From assembly GCF_036325985.1 (NCBI RefSeq), contig NZ_JAUHLI010000009.1:124001-188000 (forward strand): 64,000 nt of DNA, given 5' to 3'. Source of the DNA: Alkalimonas cellulosilytica (GTDB lineage Bacteria > Pseudomonadota > Gammaproteobacteria > Enterobacterales > Alteromonadaceae). The notes under the pieces are model-generated. The model was not told the origin of the DNA and did not search any database. It saw only the letters and a list, made by a program, of their open reading frames with translations. Positions 30,851 to 39,177 of this stretch are shown one piece after another (position 1 is the first letter of the stretch; each line of letters starts with the position of its first letter). A program made the translations under genes and the position numbers.

Positions 30851-32059
30851 CTAGAGTTGCAGTTGCTCAGCCCAATCTATGGCATCCAGGTACAAGGCGC
30901 GCATATCGGTGTTGGCCGGGAGTAGCTGGCTGCTGGCCTGTTCACACTGCTGCCAGTTGGCTTGCTCGTAATCCAGCATCAGTTTCAGCGGCTGGCTTAG
31001 TGGGCCTTGTTGCTGCAATAGCGCTTGTTTGATGTTCGCTTCAAGCGGTAGTTGCGATAGCACCTGGTCTAATGGCTGCTCCAGAAGAGCGTCAATGAGA
31101 GATAGCATGCCGGTTAAAAAGGCACTGGATTGCAGCTCAGTTTGGCCAGCGGCTTTGGTGACCAGATCGCAAAAGCGAGCACGGATAATGGATAGCTTAA
31201 GCAGCTCAGGCTGCTGATTCTCTGACAGGTTCGACAGTGCGACCAGAGCGATGAATTTTTTCAGTTCCACCTCGCCCATAAAGACCATGGCATGCTTGAG
31301 TGACTGAATAGGATTGGGCCGGGCATAATAGGCGCTGTTGATAAAGCGTAGCAGCTTGTAAGATAACCCCAGATCCCGCTCCATCACCTGCACCAGTTTC
31401 TCAAAATCCAGCTCTGGTTCGGCCGCTTCGGCAATCAGCGAGAGCAGGTGTATCTGATGATGACCAAGGCGCTTATGTTTGAGCATTTCGGGCCGAGCAA
31501 AGAAATAGCCCTGGAAATAATCAAACCCCAGCTGTTTGAGCTGCTCAAACTCGGCCATGGTTTCAACTTTTTCGGCCAAAAGTTTACCGTGAAAGTCTTT
31601 TAGCCCGGCCAGTTTGGCTGCCAGGCCGTCCAATGGGGTCTGCCTTATATCTACTTTCAGATAACTGATGTAAGGCATTAAGCGCTGCCACTGCGAATGA
31701 AAGTTAAAGTCGTCTAAGGCCAGCTGGTAGCCTTGTTCATGCAACTCACGGCAAGCGGTAAGTAGCTCGCTGCTAAAGTGCACCGACTCCAGAATTTCAA
31801 TGACCGTTTTCTCCGGGTCCAGTACGGTTGGGAATTGGTACAGCAGACTGTCTTCAGCAAAGTTAATAAAAGCGAGTTTATTGCCGGTAATACGCTCCAG
31901 ACCAAACAGCAGGTGGTGTTCAGAGAGCAGCCGGCTGGTGGCTTCATCTGGGTCTATATTTGGAAAGCGGTTGTGGTCACCATCCCTAAACAACAGCTCA
32001 TAGCCGAGCAGCTGCTGCTTTTTATTAAAAATAGGTTGGCGTGCTACAAAACCGTACAT
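30851..32059 (-). CDS. EAL/HDOD signalling protein (YuxH type)
   Basis: The 402-residue cytosolic protein begins with a shortened EAL-like domain (about 1-200; ARQPIFNKKQQLLGYELLFR, where YELL replaces EALL, and LALDDFNFHSQW), followed by an HDOD domain (about 210-390; RFINSAYYARPNPIQSLKHAMVFMG). The classic catalytic EAL motif is absent, as usual in this family, so c-di-GMP hydrolysis is unlikely; HDOD domains act in signalling. It sits between ftsX and rpoH, convergent to ftsX (18 bases between stops) and divergent from rpoH. Confidence 0.88.
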   Translation of the reverse strand: MYGFVARQPIFNKKQQLLGYELLFRDGDHNRFPNIDPDEATSRLLSEHHLLFGLERITGNKLAFINFAEDSLLYQFPTVLDPEKTVIEILESVHFSSELLTACRELHEQGYQLALDDFNFHSQWQRLMPYISYLKVDIRQTPLDGLAAKLAGLKDFHGKLLAEKVETMAEFEQLKQLGFDYFQGYFFARPEMLKHKRLGHHQIHLLSLIAEAAEPELDFEKLVQVMERDLGLSYKLLRFINSAYYARPNPIQSLKHAMVFMGEVELKKFIALVALSNLSENQQPELLKLSIIRARFCDLVTKAAGQTELQSSAFLTGMLSLIDALLEQPLDQVLSQLPLEANIKQALLQQQGPLSQPLKLMLDYEQANWQQCEQASSQLLPANTDMRALYLDAIDWAEQLQL

Positions 32060-32179
32060 AGCATGGGTCCTTTTGCTTGCTTAGCTCAGTGTAATGCAAT
32101 TTTTTCCTGCCGTATATTACTGATGGCTATGAAGATACCGGCCTTAGACAAATTAATTCTGTCAAAGCGGAAACTAAAA

Positions 32180-32206
32180 TTAGCACTCTCCATCAAAGAG
32201 TGCTAA
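32180..32206 (+). promoter_or_regulatory. CIRCE operator (HrcA site) upstream of rpoH
   Basis: TTAGCACTC (32180-32188), a 9-base spacer, GAGTGCTAA (32198-32206): a perfect match to the CIRCE consensus, the binding site of the HrcA heat-shock repressor. It is 36 bases upstream of the rpoH start. TTAGCA (32180) and TAAGAT (32204-32209) with an 18-base spacer could be the -35 and -10, so a bound repressor would block the promoter. hrcA itself is not in this window. Confidence 0.9.
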
Positions 32207-32241
32207 GATACTTTTCAACTTGAGATGGATGGAAGCACAGC

Positions 32242-33093
32242 ATGACAAAATCATCTGAACTTATGACCCTGACCCTAGGTGCCAGCAGCAGCTTTGAAGC
32301 CTATACCCAGACGGTTAGCTCCATTCCGATGTTAAGCGCGGAAGAGGAAAAAGGCCTGGCTGAGCGTCTGCACCAGCATGGCGATTTAGAGGCTGCCCGC
32401 CAACTTATTATGTCGCATTTACGCTTTGTGGTGCACATTGCCCGCAGCTATTCAGGCTATGGCCTGCCGGTCAGCGACTTGGTACAGGAAGGCAATATCG
32501 GCCTGATGAAAGCGGTCAAACGTTTTGACCCTTCTGTTGGGGTGCGTCTGGTTTCGTTTGCGGTGCACTGGATCAAAGCTGAAATTCATGAGTACGTGCT
32601 GAAAAACTGGCGCATTGTAAAAATTGCCACCACCAAGGCGCAGCGCAAACTGTTTTTTAATCTGCGGAAATCGAAAAAGCATCTGGGCTGGTTCAGCCAG
32701 GATGAAGTGAAGCATGTAGCCGAATCCTTAGGCGTGGCTGAGCACGAAGTGCGTGAGATGGAATCACGCATGAGCAACTACGACATGCCATTCGACGCGC
32801 CGGAAGGCGACGACGATCAGGCCTACACCGCACCGGCTTATTACCTGGAAGATAAAAGCTCGGATCTGGCCAGTCAGGTACAGGATCAGCAGTCGGGTGA
32901 TATGGCTCACGACCAATTGCATGCCGCGCTGCGGACGTTGGACGAGCGCAGCCAGGACATTATCCAGGCCCGCTGGTTGGCACAAAACAAGATGACATTG
33001 CAGGAACTGGCCGAGCGTTACCAGGTCTCTGCCGAGCGGGTACGTCAGCTGGAAAAAAATGCCATGAAAAAGCTGCAAGCTGCGATGAGTTAA
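32242..33093 (+). CDS. rpoH: RNA polymerase heat-shock sigma factor RpoH (sigma-32)
   Basis: Directs transcription of heat-shock genes such as groESL (sigma-32 promoter at 2023). 283 residues: region 2 ([39 protein letters not shown]), the RpoH box (QRKLFFNLR), and region 4 helix-turn-helix ([27 protein letters not shown]). A perfect CIRCE element precedes it, suggesting HrcA control in addition to the usual translational and stability control. A strong terminator follows. Confidence 0.97.
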   Translation: MTKSSELMTLTLGASSSFEAYTQTVSSIPMLSAEEEKGLAERLHQHGDLEAARQLIMSHLRFVVHIARSYSGYGLPVSDLVQEGNIGLMKAVKRFDPSVGVRLVSFAVHWIKAEIHEYVLKNWRIVKIATTKAQRKLFFNLRKSKKHLGWFSQDEVKHVAESLGVAEHEVREMESRMSNYDMPFDAPEGDDDQAYTAPAYYLEDKSSDLASQVQDQQSGDMAHDQLHAALRTLDERSQDIIQARWLAQNKMTLQELAERYQVSAERVRQLEKNAMKKLQAAMS

Positions 33094-33110
33094 ATCGAGC
33101 AACTTCCTGA

Positions 33111-33136
33111 AAAAACCACCGCATGCGGTGGTTTTT
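33111..33136 (+). terminator. Terminator after rpoH
   Basis: Perfect palindrome with arms AAAAACCACCGC (33111-33122) and GCGGTGGTTTTT (33125-33136) separated by AT. Confidence 0.92.
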
Positions 33137-33161
33137 GTATTCTTAGAGTCAGATATACCAA

Positions 33162-33189
33162 TTGACGTATTTTCAGCAAGGTGTACGCT
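33162..33189 (+). promoter_or_regulatory. Possible sigma-70 promoter
   Basis: TTGACG (33162-33167), 16-base spacer, TACGCT (33184-33189), 32 bases before the LprI-like gene. The -10 is only a fair match. Confidence 0.45.
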
Positions 33190-33220
33190 TGGTAGTCGAA
33201 TGCGATAAGGAGCTGGCTTC

Positions 33221-33649
33221 ATGTTTCGAGCTACCCCGGCTGTCTTAGTTTTGTGCTTAGCTTTCTGTTCGCTGGCAGCTTTTTCCTGTGATGAGCACCG
33301 TATCGACTGCGACAAGGCCTATAGTACTTATGAGATTAATCAGTGTGCAGCCATGGAATTGGACAAAGCCAAACAGCAACTGGCTTACTACCTGGAAACT
33401 GCACTGGAGCACCACAGTGACGATACTGAACTGGTGGCGGCAATCCAGGTAGCCCAGCAGGATTGGGAGCGTTATGCCAACGCGCATTGCCAGGCGGTCT
33501 ATACCCAATGGCGTGATGGCACCATTCGGGGGGTGATGGCGCTGTCCTGCATGACACAACAGACTCATGCCCGCACACACGAGCTTTGGCAGCGCTTCCT
33601 TACCTTTATGGATAGCACGCCTGCCGTGCTACCAGAGCCGGGGGCTTGA
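33221..33649 (+). CDS. LprI-like (DUF1311) exported protein
   Basis: The 142-residue product has a signal peptide (MFRATPAVLVLCLAFCSLAAFS) and a four-cysteine domain: C23/C30 at the mature N-terminus, NQCAAMELDKAKQQL, AQQDWERYANAHC and MALSC. This is the DUF1311 pattern named after the mycobacterial lysozyme inhibitor LprI; lysozyme inhibition is only a family suggestion here. AAGGAG precedes the start. Single gene. Confidence 0.8.
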   Translation: MFRATPAVLVLCLAFCSLAAFSCDEHRIDCDKAYSTYEINQCAAMELDKAKQQLAYYLETALEHHSDDTELVAAIQVAQQDWERYANAHCQAVYTQWRDGTIRGVMALSCMTQQTHARTHELWQRFLTFMDSTPAVLPEPGA

Positions 33650-33751
33650 TAGAAAAGCAGGGGCCTGAGTGCAGCTATCTGGTGGTAAATGGCTACTCTT
33701 TGTTGTATGGTCCTGCCTTTGTATAGTTCAGACCAAGAAGAGCGTTGACCG

Positions 33752-34090
33752 ATGAGTGATTTCCCTGCCTGCCCAAGCTGTGGCTCTGTGTATACCTACC
33801 AGGATGGGGTTATGCTGCTTTGCCCTGAATGTGGCCATGAATGGCAAGCGGGCGAAGAAGCCAGGCAAGATGATGGCCTGGTGGTCAAAGATGCTCACGG
33901 TACGTTGCTGCATGATGGTGACAGTGTCACGGTGATTAAAGACCTGAAAGTCAAAGGTAGCTCTTTGGTCGTGAAAGTAGGTACTAAGGTGAAGAATATC
34001 CGCCTGGTCGATGAAGACCACAACATCGATTGCAAAATCGATGGCATCGGGGCGATGAAGCTAAAATCCGAGTTTGTGAAAAAAGCCTGA
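33752..34090 (+). CDS. yjdM: YjdM/PhnA-family zinc-ribbon protein
   Basis: The 112-residue protein has an N-terminal zinc ribbon ([21 protein letters not shown], written as Cys-x2-Cys and Cys-x2-Cys) and a C-terminal SH3-like domain ([26 protein letters not shown]). Once called PhnA, it has no proven role in phosphonate use and no phn genes are nearby. Function unclear. Confidence 0.88.
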   Translation: MSDFPACPSCGSVYTYQDGVMLLCPECGHEWQAGEEARQDDGLVVKDAHGTLLHDGDSVTVIKDLKVKGSSLVVKVGTKVKNIRLVDEDHNIDCKIDGIGAMKLKSEFVKKA

Positions 34091-34144
34091 GAAGCAAAGT
34101 ATCTTAGTTTATAGCCGAAAGTCTCGCCGGTTTTTCATTCCCTG

Positions 34145-34918
34145 TTATTCCAGCGCGGCAATAGCTGGTGCTGTGAAGCCAGCGGCAATTACCCGGTGGT
34201 GCTCGGGTAAAAAGGCTGAAATAGGCACCAGCTCTACTCCAAGTTCTGGCAGTTCCGCCAGGCGCTGCTGCAAAAAGCGGTAGGTTTCCGGGTAAGGGTG
34301 ACCAATGGCAATGGCTCTGTTATGGCGCTTGGCGATACGGATCAATAAATCAAACTGCTGCTGCAGCGCTTCTTCACTGACATCATTATCCAAAAATACA
34401 TGCCGACTCAGGCTGGTAACGCCATGTTGCTCGGCCTGATAACGGGCCCGGCTGTGCACCGTGGTCAGGCTATCAACAAAAAACAATTGCCGCTGTTTCA
34501 AATACTGCATCAGCCAGCTCATCGGTTGATCGAGCTCGGTCAGCAAACTACCCATATGATTATTGACCCCAATGGCGTAGGGAATATCCTGCAAGGCGTA
34601 ACTGAGCTGGCGGGTAAAATCCAGCCGGCTCATATCGCGGGTGAGACCACCAGGCCCTAAAGCCTTACCATTCGTGGCTTGCATGGGCATATGTAGCATC
34701 ACGTCTTTGCGTTGGCTGTAGGCGAGCTGAGCGGATTGCTGGCCATAAGGGGTAAAGGGCAGCACGGCAATGGTGAGTGGGTAGGGCAGGCGCACCATCT
34801 CCAGATCGCTGCGCTGGTAGCCGATATCATCAATGATGATGGCAATTTGTGGCTTGGCTGCTACGCTGGTGCAGTAGCCAAGCAAACAAAGACAAAGCAG
34901 TTTTAGTAATCCGTGCAC
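34145..34918 (-). CDS. Divergent polysaccharide deacetylase family protein (YibQ type)
   Basis: The 257-residue exported protein (signal peptide MHGLLKLLCLCLLGYCTSVAA) has the divergent polysaccharide deacetylase fold: IAIIIDDIGYQ near the mature start (metal Asp), HMPMQATNGKALGPGGL and NNHMGSLLT. Substrate unknown. It is downstream of envC on the same strand, the same trio gpmI-envC-yibQ as in Escherichia, though 133 bases separate it from envC. Confidence 0.85.
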   Translation of the reverse strand: MHGLLKLLCLCLLGYCTSVAAKPQIAIIIDDIGYQRSDLEMVRLPYPLTIAVLPFTPYGQQSAQLAYSQRKDVMLHMPMQATNGKALGPGGLTRDMSRLDFTRQLSYALQDIPYAIGVNNHMGSLLTELDQPMSWLMQYLKQRQLFFVDSLTTVHSRARYQAEQHGVTSLSRHVFLDNDVSEEALQQQFDLLIRIAKRHNRAIAIGHPYPETYRFLQQRLAELPELGVELVPISAFLPEHHRVIAAGFTAPAIAALE

Positions 34919-35051
34919 AGGTCGCGTTCGTTCTTATTGTTGGTGGCAAACGTACTGGTGAGCACTTTGCCTTCAGCTTTTTTTCATTATAAGTCGTTTT
35001 TTGAGCAGGGAAAGTGCAAATTTTGTCATTTAACCGAATCTCCGCGCTGTG

Positions 35052-36182
35052 CTAACGACTCTGCAACCAGCTTTGCGGATTGACGGCTTCCCCTTTGTCC
35101 CGGATCTCAAAATATACCCCTGCTGTTGCCTGACCACCACTGCGACCCACCAGAGCTATTTGCTCACCAGCCATCACTTGCTCTCCGGGTTCCTTTAATA
35201 GATTCTGGTTGTGGCCATAGAGGCTCATAAAGCCTTCACCATGATCCAGCACCAGCACCCAGCCATAGCCCTTGAGCCAATCAGCATAAATCACCTGGCC
35301 GTTGGCAATGGCGCTGACGGCGCTACCTTCGGCGCCTTCAATCAGAATGCCGCGAGAGCGCAAGCCGCCCTGACGCAACTCATTAAAGCGTTGCACCAGC
35401 CGGCCTTGCAATGGCCATTGCAACTGGCCTTTTAGCGCGGTTAAACCGGCCAGCTGTACCTGCTGGGCCTGAGCTTTTAGCGCATCGATGGTGGCTTGTA
35501 AGCTGCTTTCATTTTGGCGCAGATAGCTGAGTTGCTGGCCCTGTTCTTCCAGTAGACGCTGTAAAGAGCGTACCGTGCTTTGTTGCTCTGTCCGTGCTAA
35601 TTGCAACTGCTCCTGTCGCTGTTGCAGGCTTTGTAGCTGCTGCTGCAGCAATTGCTGACGGGATTGCAGCTCTGCCTGCACGCTTTCCAGCTGCTCGGCG
35701 GTGCTGCGGATAGCGTTTAATTGCTGCATTCGGGCCCGGTTGAAGTACTGATAATAGATCAGTACCCGCTCCAACTGACTGGCATCTTGCTGGTTGAGCA
35801 GTAACTGAGTGTAATCGTGCTGCCCCAGTTGATAGGCACTGCGAAGTTGTGCGGCCAGCTGTTGCTGCTGCTTGGCAAAGTCTTGTTCCAACTGGGCCTG
35901 CTGGGCAAGCAACTGTTGCAACCTTTGTTCGGTATCTCGCAGCGCCTGTTGTTGTTGCCGTACCTGCTGGCTGGCATTGGCCAGGGTTCGATCTGCTTGC
36001 TGCAGTTGTTGCTCTGCTTGTTGCAAGGCTCGCTGTTGCTGCTGCAGACGTTGCTCGGTTTGGCGAATACTCTCCTGAACCTCTGCCAGCTCTTGTTCCG
36101 AGCTGGTGCGGGGGTCCTGAGCCTGCAGCTGAGCGCTCAATAGCAGCAGGCCCGTCACCAGCAATAGCTTACACCCAGTCAT
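35052..36182 (-). CDS. envC: Murein hydrolase activator EnvC
   Basis: Periplasmic activator of AmiA/AmiB, recruited by FtsEX. 376 residues: signal peptide (to about 22), an extremely Gln-rich coiled coil (about 25-250), and a degenerate LytM domain (about 255-376). The LytM zinc ligands are largely missing (RGILIEGAEG where a H-x3-D motif would be; VYFEI instead of LHFEI), so as in Escherichia it should be an activator without its own hydrolase activity. It lies 2 bases after gpmI. Confidence 0.95.
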   Translation of the reverse strand: MTGCKLLLVTGLLLLSAQLQAQDPRTSSEQELAEVQESIRQTEQRLQQQQRALQQAEQQLQQADRTLANASQQVRQQQQALRDTEQRLQQLLAQQAQLEQDFAKQQQQLAAQLRSAYQLGQHDYTQLLLNQQDASQLERVLIYYQYFNRARMQQLNAIRSTAEQLESVQAELQSRQQLLQQQLQSLQQRQEQLQLARTEQQSTVRSLQRLLEEQGQQLSYLRQNESSLQATIDALKAQAQQVQLAGLTALKGQLQWPLQGRLVQRFNELRQGGLRSRGILIEGAEGSAVSAIANGQVIYADWLKGYGWVLVLDHGEGFMSLYGHNQNLLKEPGEQVMAGEQIALVGRSGGQATAGVYFEIRDKGEAVNPQSWLQSR

Positions 36183-36184
36183 TA

Positions 36185-37729
36185 TCAGTTCAGTTCAAAC
36201 AGGTTGTGGCCTGTCATTTCTGCCGGGATGGCCAGATCCATCAGTCGCAGCATGGTCGGAGCAATGTCGCTAAGAATACCTTTACTGGCCGCTGTTGCCG
36301 GTCGCCCCACATAAATCAGTGGTACCGGGCAGCTGGTGTGGGCGGTGTGCGCCTGGCCAGACTGATGATCGGTCATTTGCTCGGCATTGCCATGATCGGC
36401 CGTAATCAGACATTCACCACCGACTTGTTGCAGCGCTTCGACCACCCGGCCAATGCAGTGATCAACGGCTTCGACCGCCTGGATGGCGGCGGATAAGATA
36501 CCGGTATGGCCGACCATGTCGCCATTCGGATAGTTGCAGACAATGACATCGTACTTACCGCTGTGAATGGCAGCTAGCAGTTGATCAGTAAGTTCTTCTG
36601 AGTTCATTTCAGGTTGCAGGTCGTAGGTAGCAACTTGCGGTGACGGGATAAGAATGCGCTCTTCTCCGGGGAATTGCGCTTCACGGCCGCCGCTGAAAAA
36701 GAAGGTAACGTGAGCGTACTTTTCTGTTTCAGAAATCCGCAGCTGGGTTTTCTGGTGTTTGGCCAGCCATTCACCGAGCACATTGTCCAGACTTTCCGGT
36801 GGGAAGGCTGCTGGCGCAGCCAGATCCGCGGCGTACTCGGTCAGCATGGTGAATTGGCTTAGTTTGGGGCGCTGACCCCGATCGAAGCCGGTGAAATCAT
36901 CATTAATAAAGGTCTGACTAAGCTGTCTGGCCCGGTCGGCGCGGAAGTTCATAAAGATAAGGCTGTCACCATCCCTCATGCGAATCACATCGCCAGCGCT
37001 GTCTGTGATGGCCGTTGGCTTAACAAACTCGTCATTTTCATCACGCTGATAAGCAAGCTGCAAAGCGTGGATGGCATCCCCGCTCAGGTATTCAGCCTGC
37101 CCTTGGGTTAACAGCCGATAGGCTTTTTCTACCCGATCCCAGCGATTGTCTCTGTCCATCGCGTAATAGCGACCCACCACGGATGCAATCTGGCCACAAG
37201 CGTGCTGCGCAAAGTAATTCTGCACCCGTTGTAAAGAGGCTTCAGCACTGCGTGGCGGAGTATCACGGCCATCTAAAAAGGCATGCAGATACACTTTTTG
37301 AGCCCCCTGAGTTCTGGCCATGTCCAGCATGGCCAGCAGATGGTCTTCATGGCTGTGCACACCGCCAGGTGATAATAATCCCATCACATGCACGGCACCG
37401 TTTGCTGCAACAGCTTTACTGATGGCTTGTTGTAACACCGGATTCTGCTGGAAGCTGCCATCATCGATGGCTTTGGTCACCCGGGTAAAGTCCTGATACA
37501 CCACGCGACCGGCACCGAGATTGACATGGCCCACTTCGGAATTGCCCATCTGGCCGTGGGGCAGGCCAACATCCATGCCTGAGCCTGAAATCAGCGTATG
37601 GGGGTAGTCCTGCCACAGCCGATCCATCACTGGTGTGTGGGCTTGAGCGATGGCATTGGCATCTTTGTCTTCACGGTAACCCCAACCATCCAGAATCATT
37701 AATACTAACGGTTTTTTTGCCATGCTCAT
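36185..37729 (-). CDS. gpmI: Phosphoglycerate mutase, 2,3-BPG-independent
   Basis: Interconverts 3- and 2-phosphoglycerate in glycolysis, Mn-dependent. 514 residues with [11 protein letters not shown] (metal Asp), [15 protein letters not shown] containing the catalytic Ser, and [10 protein letters not shown]. Start at 37729 fits GGAG 11 bases upstream; a second ATG two codons later is possible. Transcribed with envC. Confidence 0.97.
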   Translation of the reverse strand: MSMAKKPLVLMILDGWGYREDKDANAIAQAHTPVMDRLWQDYPHTLISGSGMDVGLPHGQMGNSEVGHVNLGAGRVVYQDFTRVTKAIDDGSFQQNPVLQQAISKAVAANGAVHVMGLLSPGGVHSHEDHLLAMLDMARTQGAQKVYLHAFLDGRDTPPRSAEASLQRVQNYFAQHACGQIASVVGRYYAMDRDNRWDRVEKAYRLLTQGQAEYLSGDAIHALQLAYQRDENDEFVKPTAITDSAGDVIRMRDGDSLIFMNFRADRARQLSQTFINDDFTGFDRGQRPKLSQFTMLTEYAADLAAPAAFPPESLDNVLGEWLAKHQKTQLRISETEKYAHVTFFFSGGREAQFPGEERILIPSPQVATYDLQPEMNSEELTDQLLAAIHSGKYDVIVCNYPNGDMVGHTGILSAAIQAVEAVDHCIGRVVEALQQVGGECLITADHGNAEQMTDHQSGQAHTAHTSCPVPLIYVGRPATAASKGILSDIAPTMLRLMDLAIPAEMTGHNLFELN

Positions 37730-37890
37730 GCTGTCGGTTTCTCCATCGGATTATGCGTCGTTCTTCATCACTATCTTACCTGTTTTTTCTGCAGGCTGCA
37801 GCCCTGTAGCGAGGCTGTCGGGGCTGTTTTATTGACACAAAGCGGGTATACTCTTGCTCTTTCAATTTGGCAAGAGTGCAAGAGAGCGTC

Positions 37891-38322
37891 ATGGAGCAGT
37901 GGATAGAATTTATCGGTAACAACCTTATACTAAGTCTGATCTGGGCTGCGCTGGCATTTATGTTGATTTTTGGCATGATTAAATCCCGCTTTTCCACCAT
38001 CAAGCTGGTGAGCCCAACCGAGCTTACCATGCTGGTGAACCGGCAGAATGCCACTGTGGTGGATATTCGCCCGGAGGCAGACTACAAAAAAGGCCATATT
38101 ACCGGGGCGAAACATCTGCCGTTAAACGACATTGTGCAAGGGCAGACTAAAGGCCTTGAAAAACTAAAAGCGACCCCCATTATTGTGGTATGCCAGGCTG
38201 GTGTTTCTGCACAAAAAGCTGCCGCAGCCCTTGCCAAACAAGGCTGTGATCCGGTGACAGTGCTGCAGGGCGGGATGAACAGCTGGCTTGGCGCAAGCCT
38301 ACCTGTTGTCCGTACAAAGTGA
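37891..38322 (+). CDS. yibN: Membrane-anchored rhodanese-like protein YibN
   Basis: The 143-residue product has an N-terminal membrane segment (LILSLIWAALAFMLIFGMI) and a rhodanese domain (about 45-140) with VVDIRPEADYKKGHI and the active-site loop CQAGVSA, Cys retained. Start is the ATG of MEQWIEF; the open frame before it begins only with TTG. First gene of yibN-grxC-secB, the Escherichia order. Confidence 0.9.
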   Translation: MEQWIEFIGNNLILSLIWAALAFMLIFGMIKSRFSTIKLVSPTELTMLVNRQNATVVDIRPEADYKKGHITGAKHLPLNDIVQGQTKGLEKLKATPIIVVCQAGVSAQKAAAALAKQGCDPVTVLQGGMNSWLGASLPVVRTK

Positions 38323-38329
38323 GGATTTG

Positions 38330-38584
38330 ATGGCAGACGTAACTATTTACACCAAGGCGTATTGTCCTTATTGTGTACGCGCAGTCGCATTGCTCAACAG
38401 CAAAGGGGTCCAGTTCCAGGAGTTTCGCATTGATGCACAGCCTGAATTGCGCCCACAGATGATTGAAAAAGCGGGCGGTCGTAGCACAGTTCCGCAAATT
38501 TTTATCAATGATCAGCACATTGGCGGTTGCGATGATCTGGTTGCTCTGGATGCAGCCGGTAAACTGGACCCGCTGTTAAATTAA
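38330..38584 (+). CDS. grxC: Glutaredoxin 3
   Basis: Glutathione-dependent thiol oxidoreductase, 84 residues, with active site CPYC (residues 11-14, YTKAYCPYCVRA) and TVPQIFIN, GGCDDL for glutathione binding. ATG 38330 has GAGGA 6 bases upstream; the frame extends back into yibN but that start is not credible. Confidence 0.96.
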   Translation: MADVTIYTKAYCPYCVRAVALLNSKGVQFQEFRIDAQPELRPQMIEKAGGRSTVPQIFINDQHIGGCDDLVALDAAGKLDPLLN

Positions 38585-38611
38585 TTATTTACTTAGAATT
38601 TAGGACTTATC

Positions 38612-39112
38612 ATGGCCGAACAACAAGCAAACGGCGTTGCAAACCAGCAACAGGATCCACAGGCACTGCAATTTGCCATTCAGCGCATCTTTGTCAAAGA
38701 CATTTCCTTTGAAGCGCCAAATGCACCTGCCATCTTCCGCAAAGAGTGGAAGCCGGAAGTAAAACTTGATCTGGATACCCGCAGTGAGAAGCTGGAAGAT
38801 GATGTGTATCAGGTTATTCTGTCCCTGACCGTGACCACTACGGTAGGTGAGGAAACAGCGTTCCTTTGTGAAGTGCAGCAAGCGGGTATTTTTAGCATTG
38901 CGCAGTTGCCTGAGAACCAGTTAGCACACATGCTGGCATCGTTTTGCCCGAACATTTTGTTCCCATACGCTCGCGAAGCCGTATCCAACCTGGTCAACCG
39001 TGGTACTTTCCCACAGCTGAACCTGGCACCGGTTAATTTTGATGCCTTGTTCGCCCAGTATGTCCAGCAGCGACAGGCTGACGCCGGTGAAGCGCCACAG
39101 CAGATGAACTAA
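38612..39112 (+). CDS. secB: Protein-export chaperone SecB
   Basis: Tetrameric chaperone that brings precursor proteins to SecA. 166 residues with [19 protein letters not shown] and LLFPYARE-type [21 protein letters not shown]. It follows grxC by 27 bases. The gpsA gene that usually comes next is not here; a terminator and the convergent GGDEF-EAL gene follow. Confidence 0.97.
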   Translation: MAEQQANGVANQQQDPQALQFAIQRIFVKDISFEAPNAPAIFRKEWKPEVKLDLDTRSEKLEDDVYQVILSLTVTTTVGEETAFLCEVQQAGIFSIAQLPENQLAHMLASFCPNILFPYAREAVSNLVNRGTFPQLNLAPVNFDALFAQYVQQRQADAGEAPQQMN

Positions 39113-39126
39113 GCTTCCGCTAAAGC

Positions 39127-39158
39127 AAAAAAACGCGCTCTTTGTAGCGCGTTTTTTT
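39127..39158. terminator. Bidirectional terminator after secB
   Basis: Arms AAAAAAACGCGCT (39127-39139) and AGCGCGTTTTTTT (39146-39158), loop of 6. Usable from both strands, so also stops the convergent gene at 39178. Confidence 0.92.
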
Positions 39159-39177
39159 ATGCTACAGCAGAGCGGCT

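Noticed and set aside
37835..37860. Promoter for yibN (TTGACA and TATACT)
   Set aside because: Both hexamers are good, but only 9 bases separate them, too few for one promoter.
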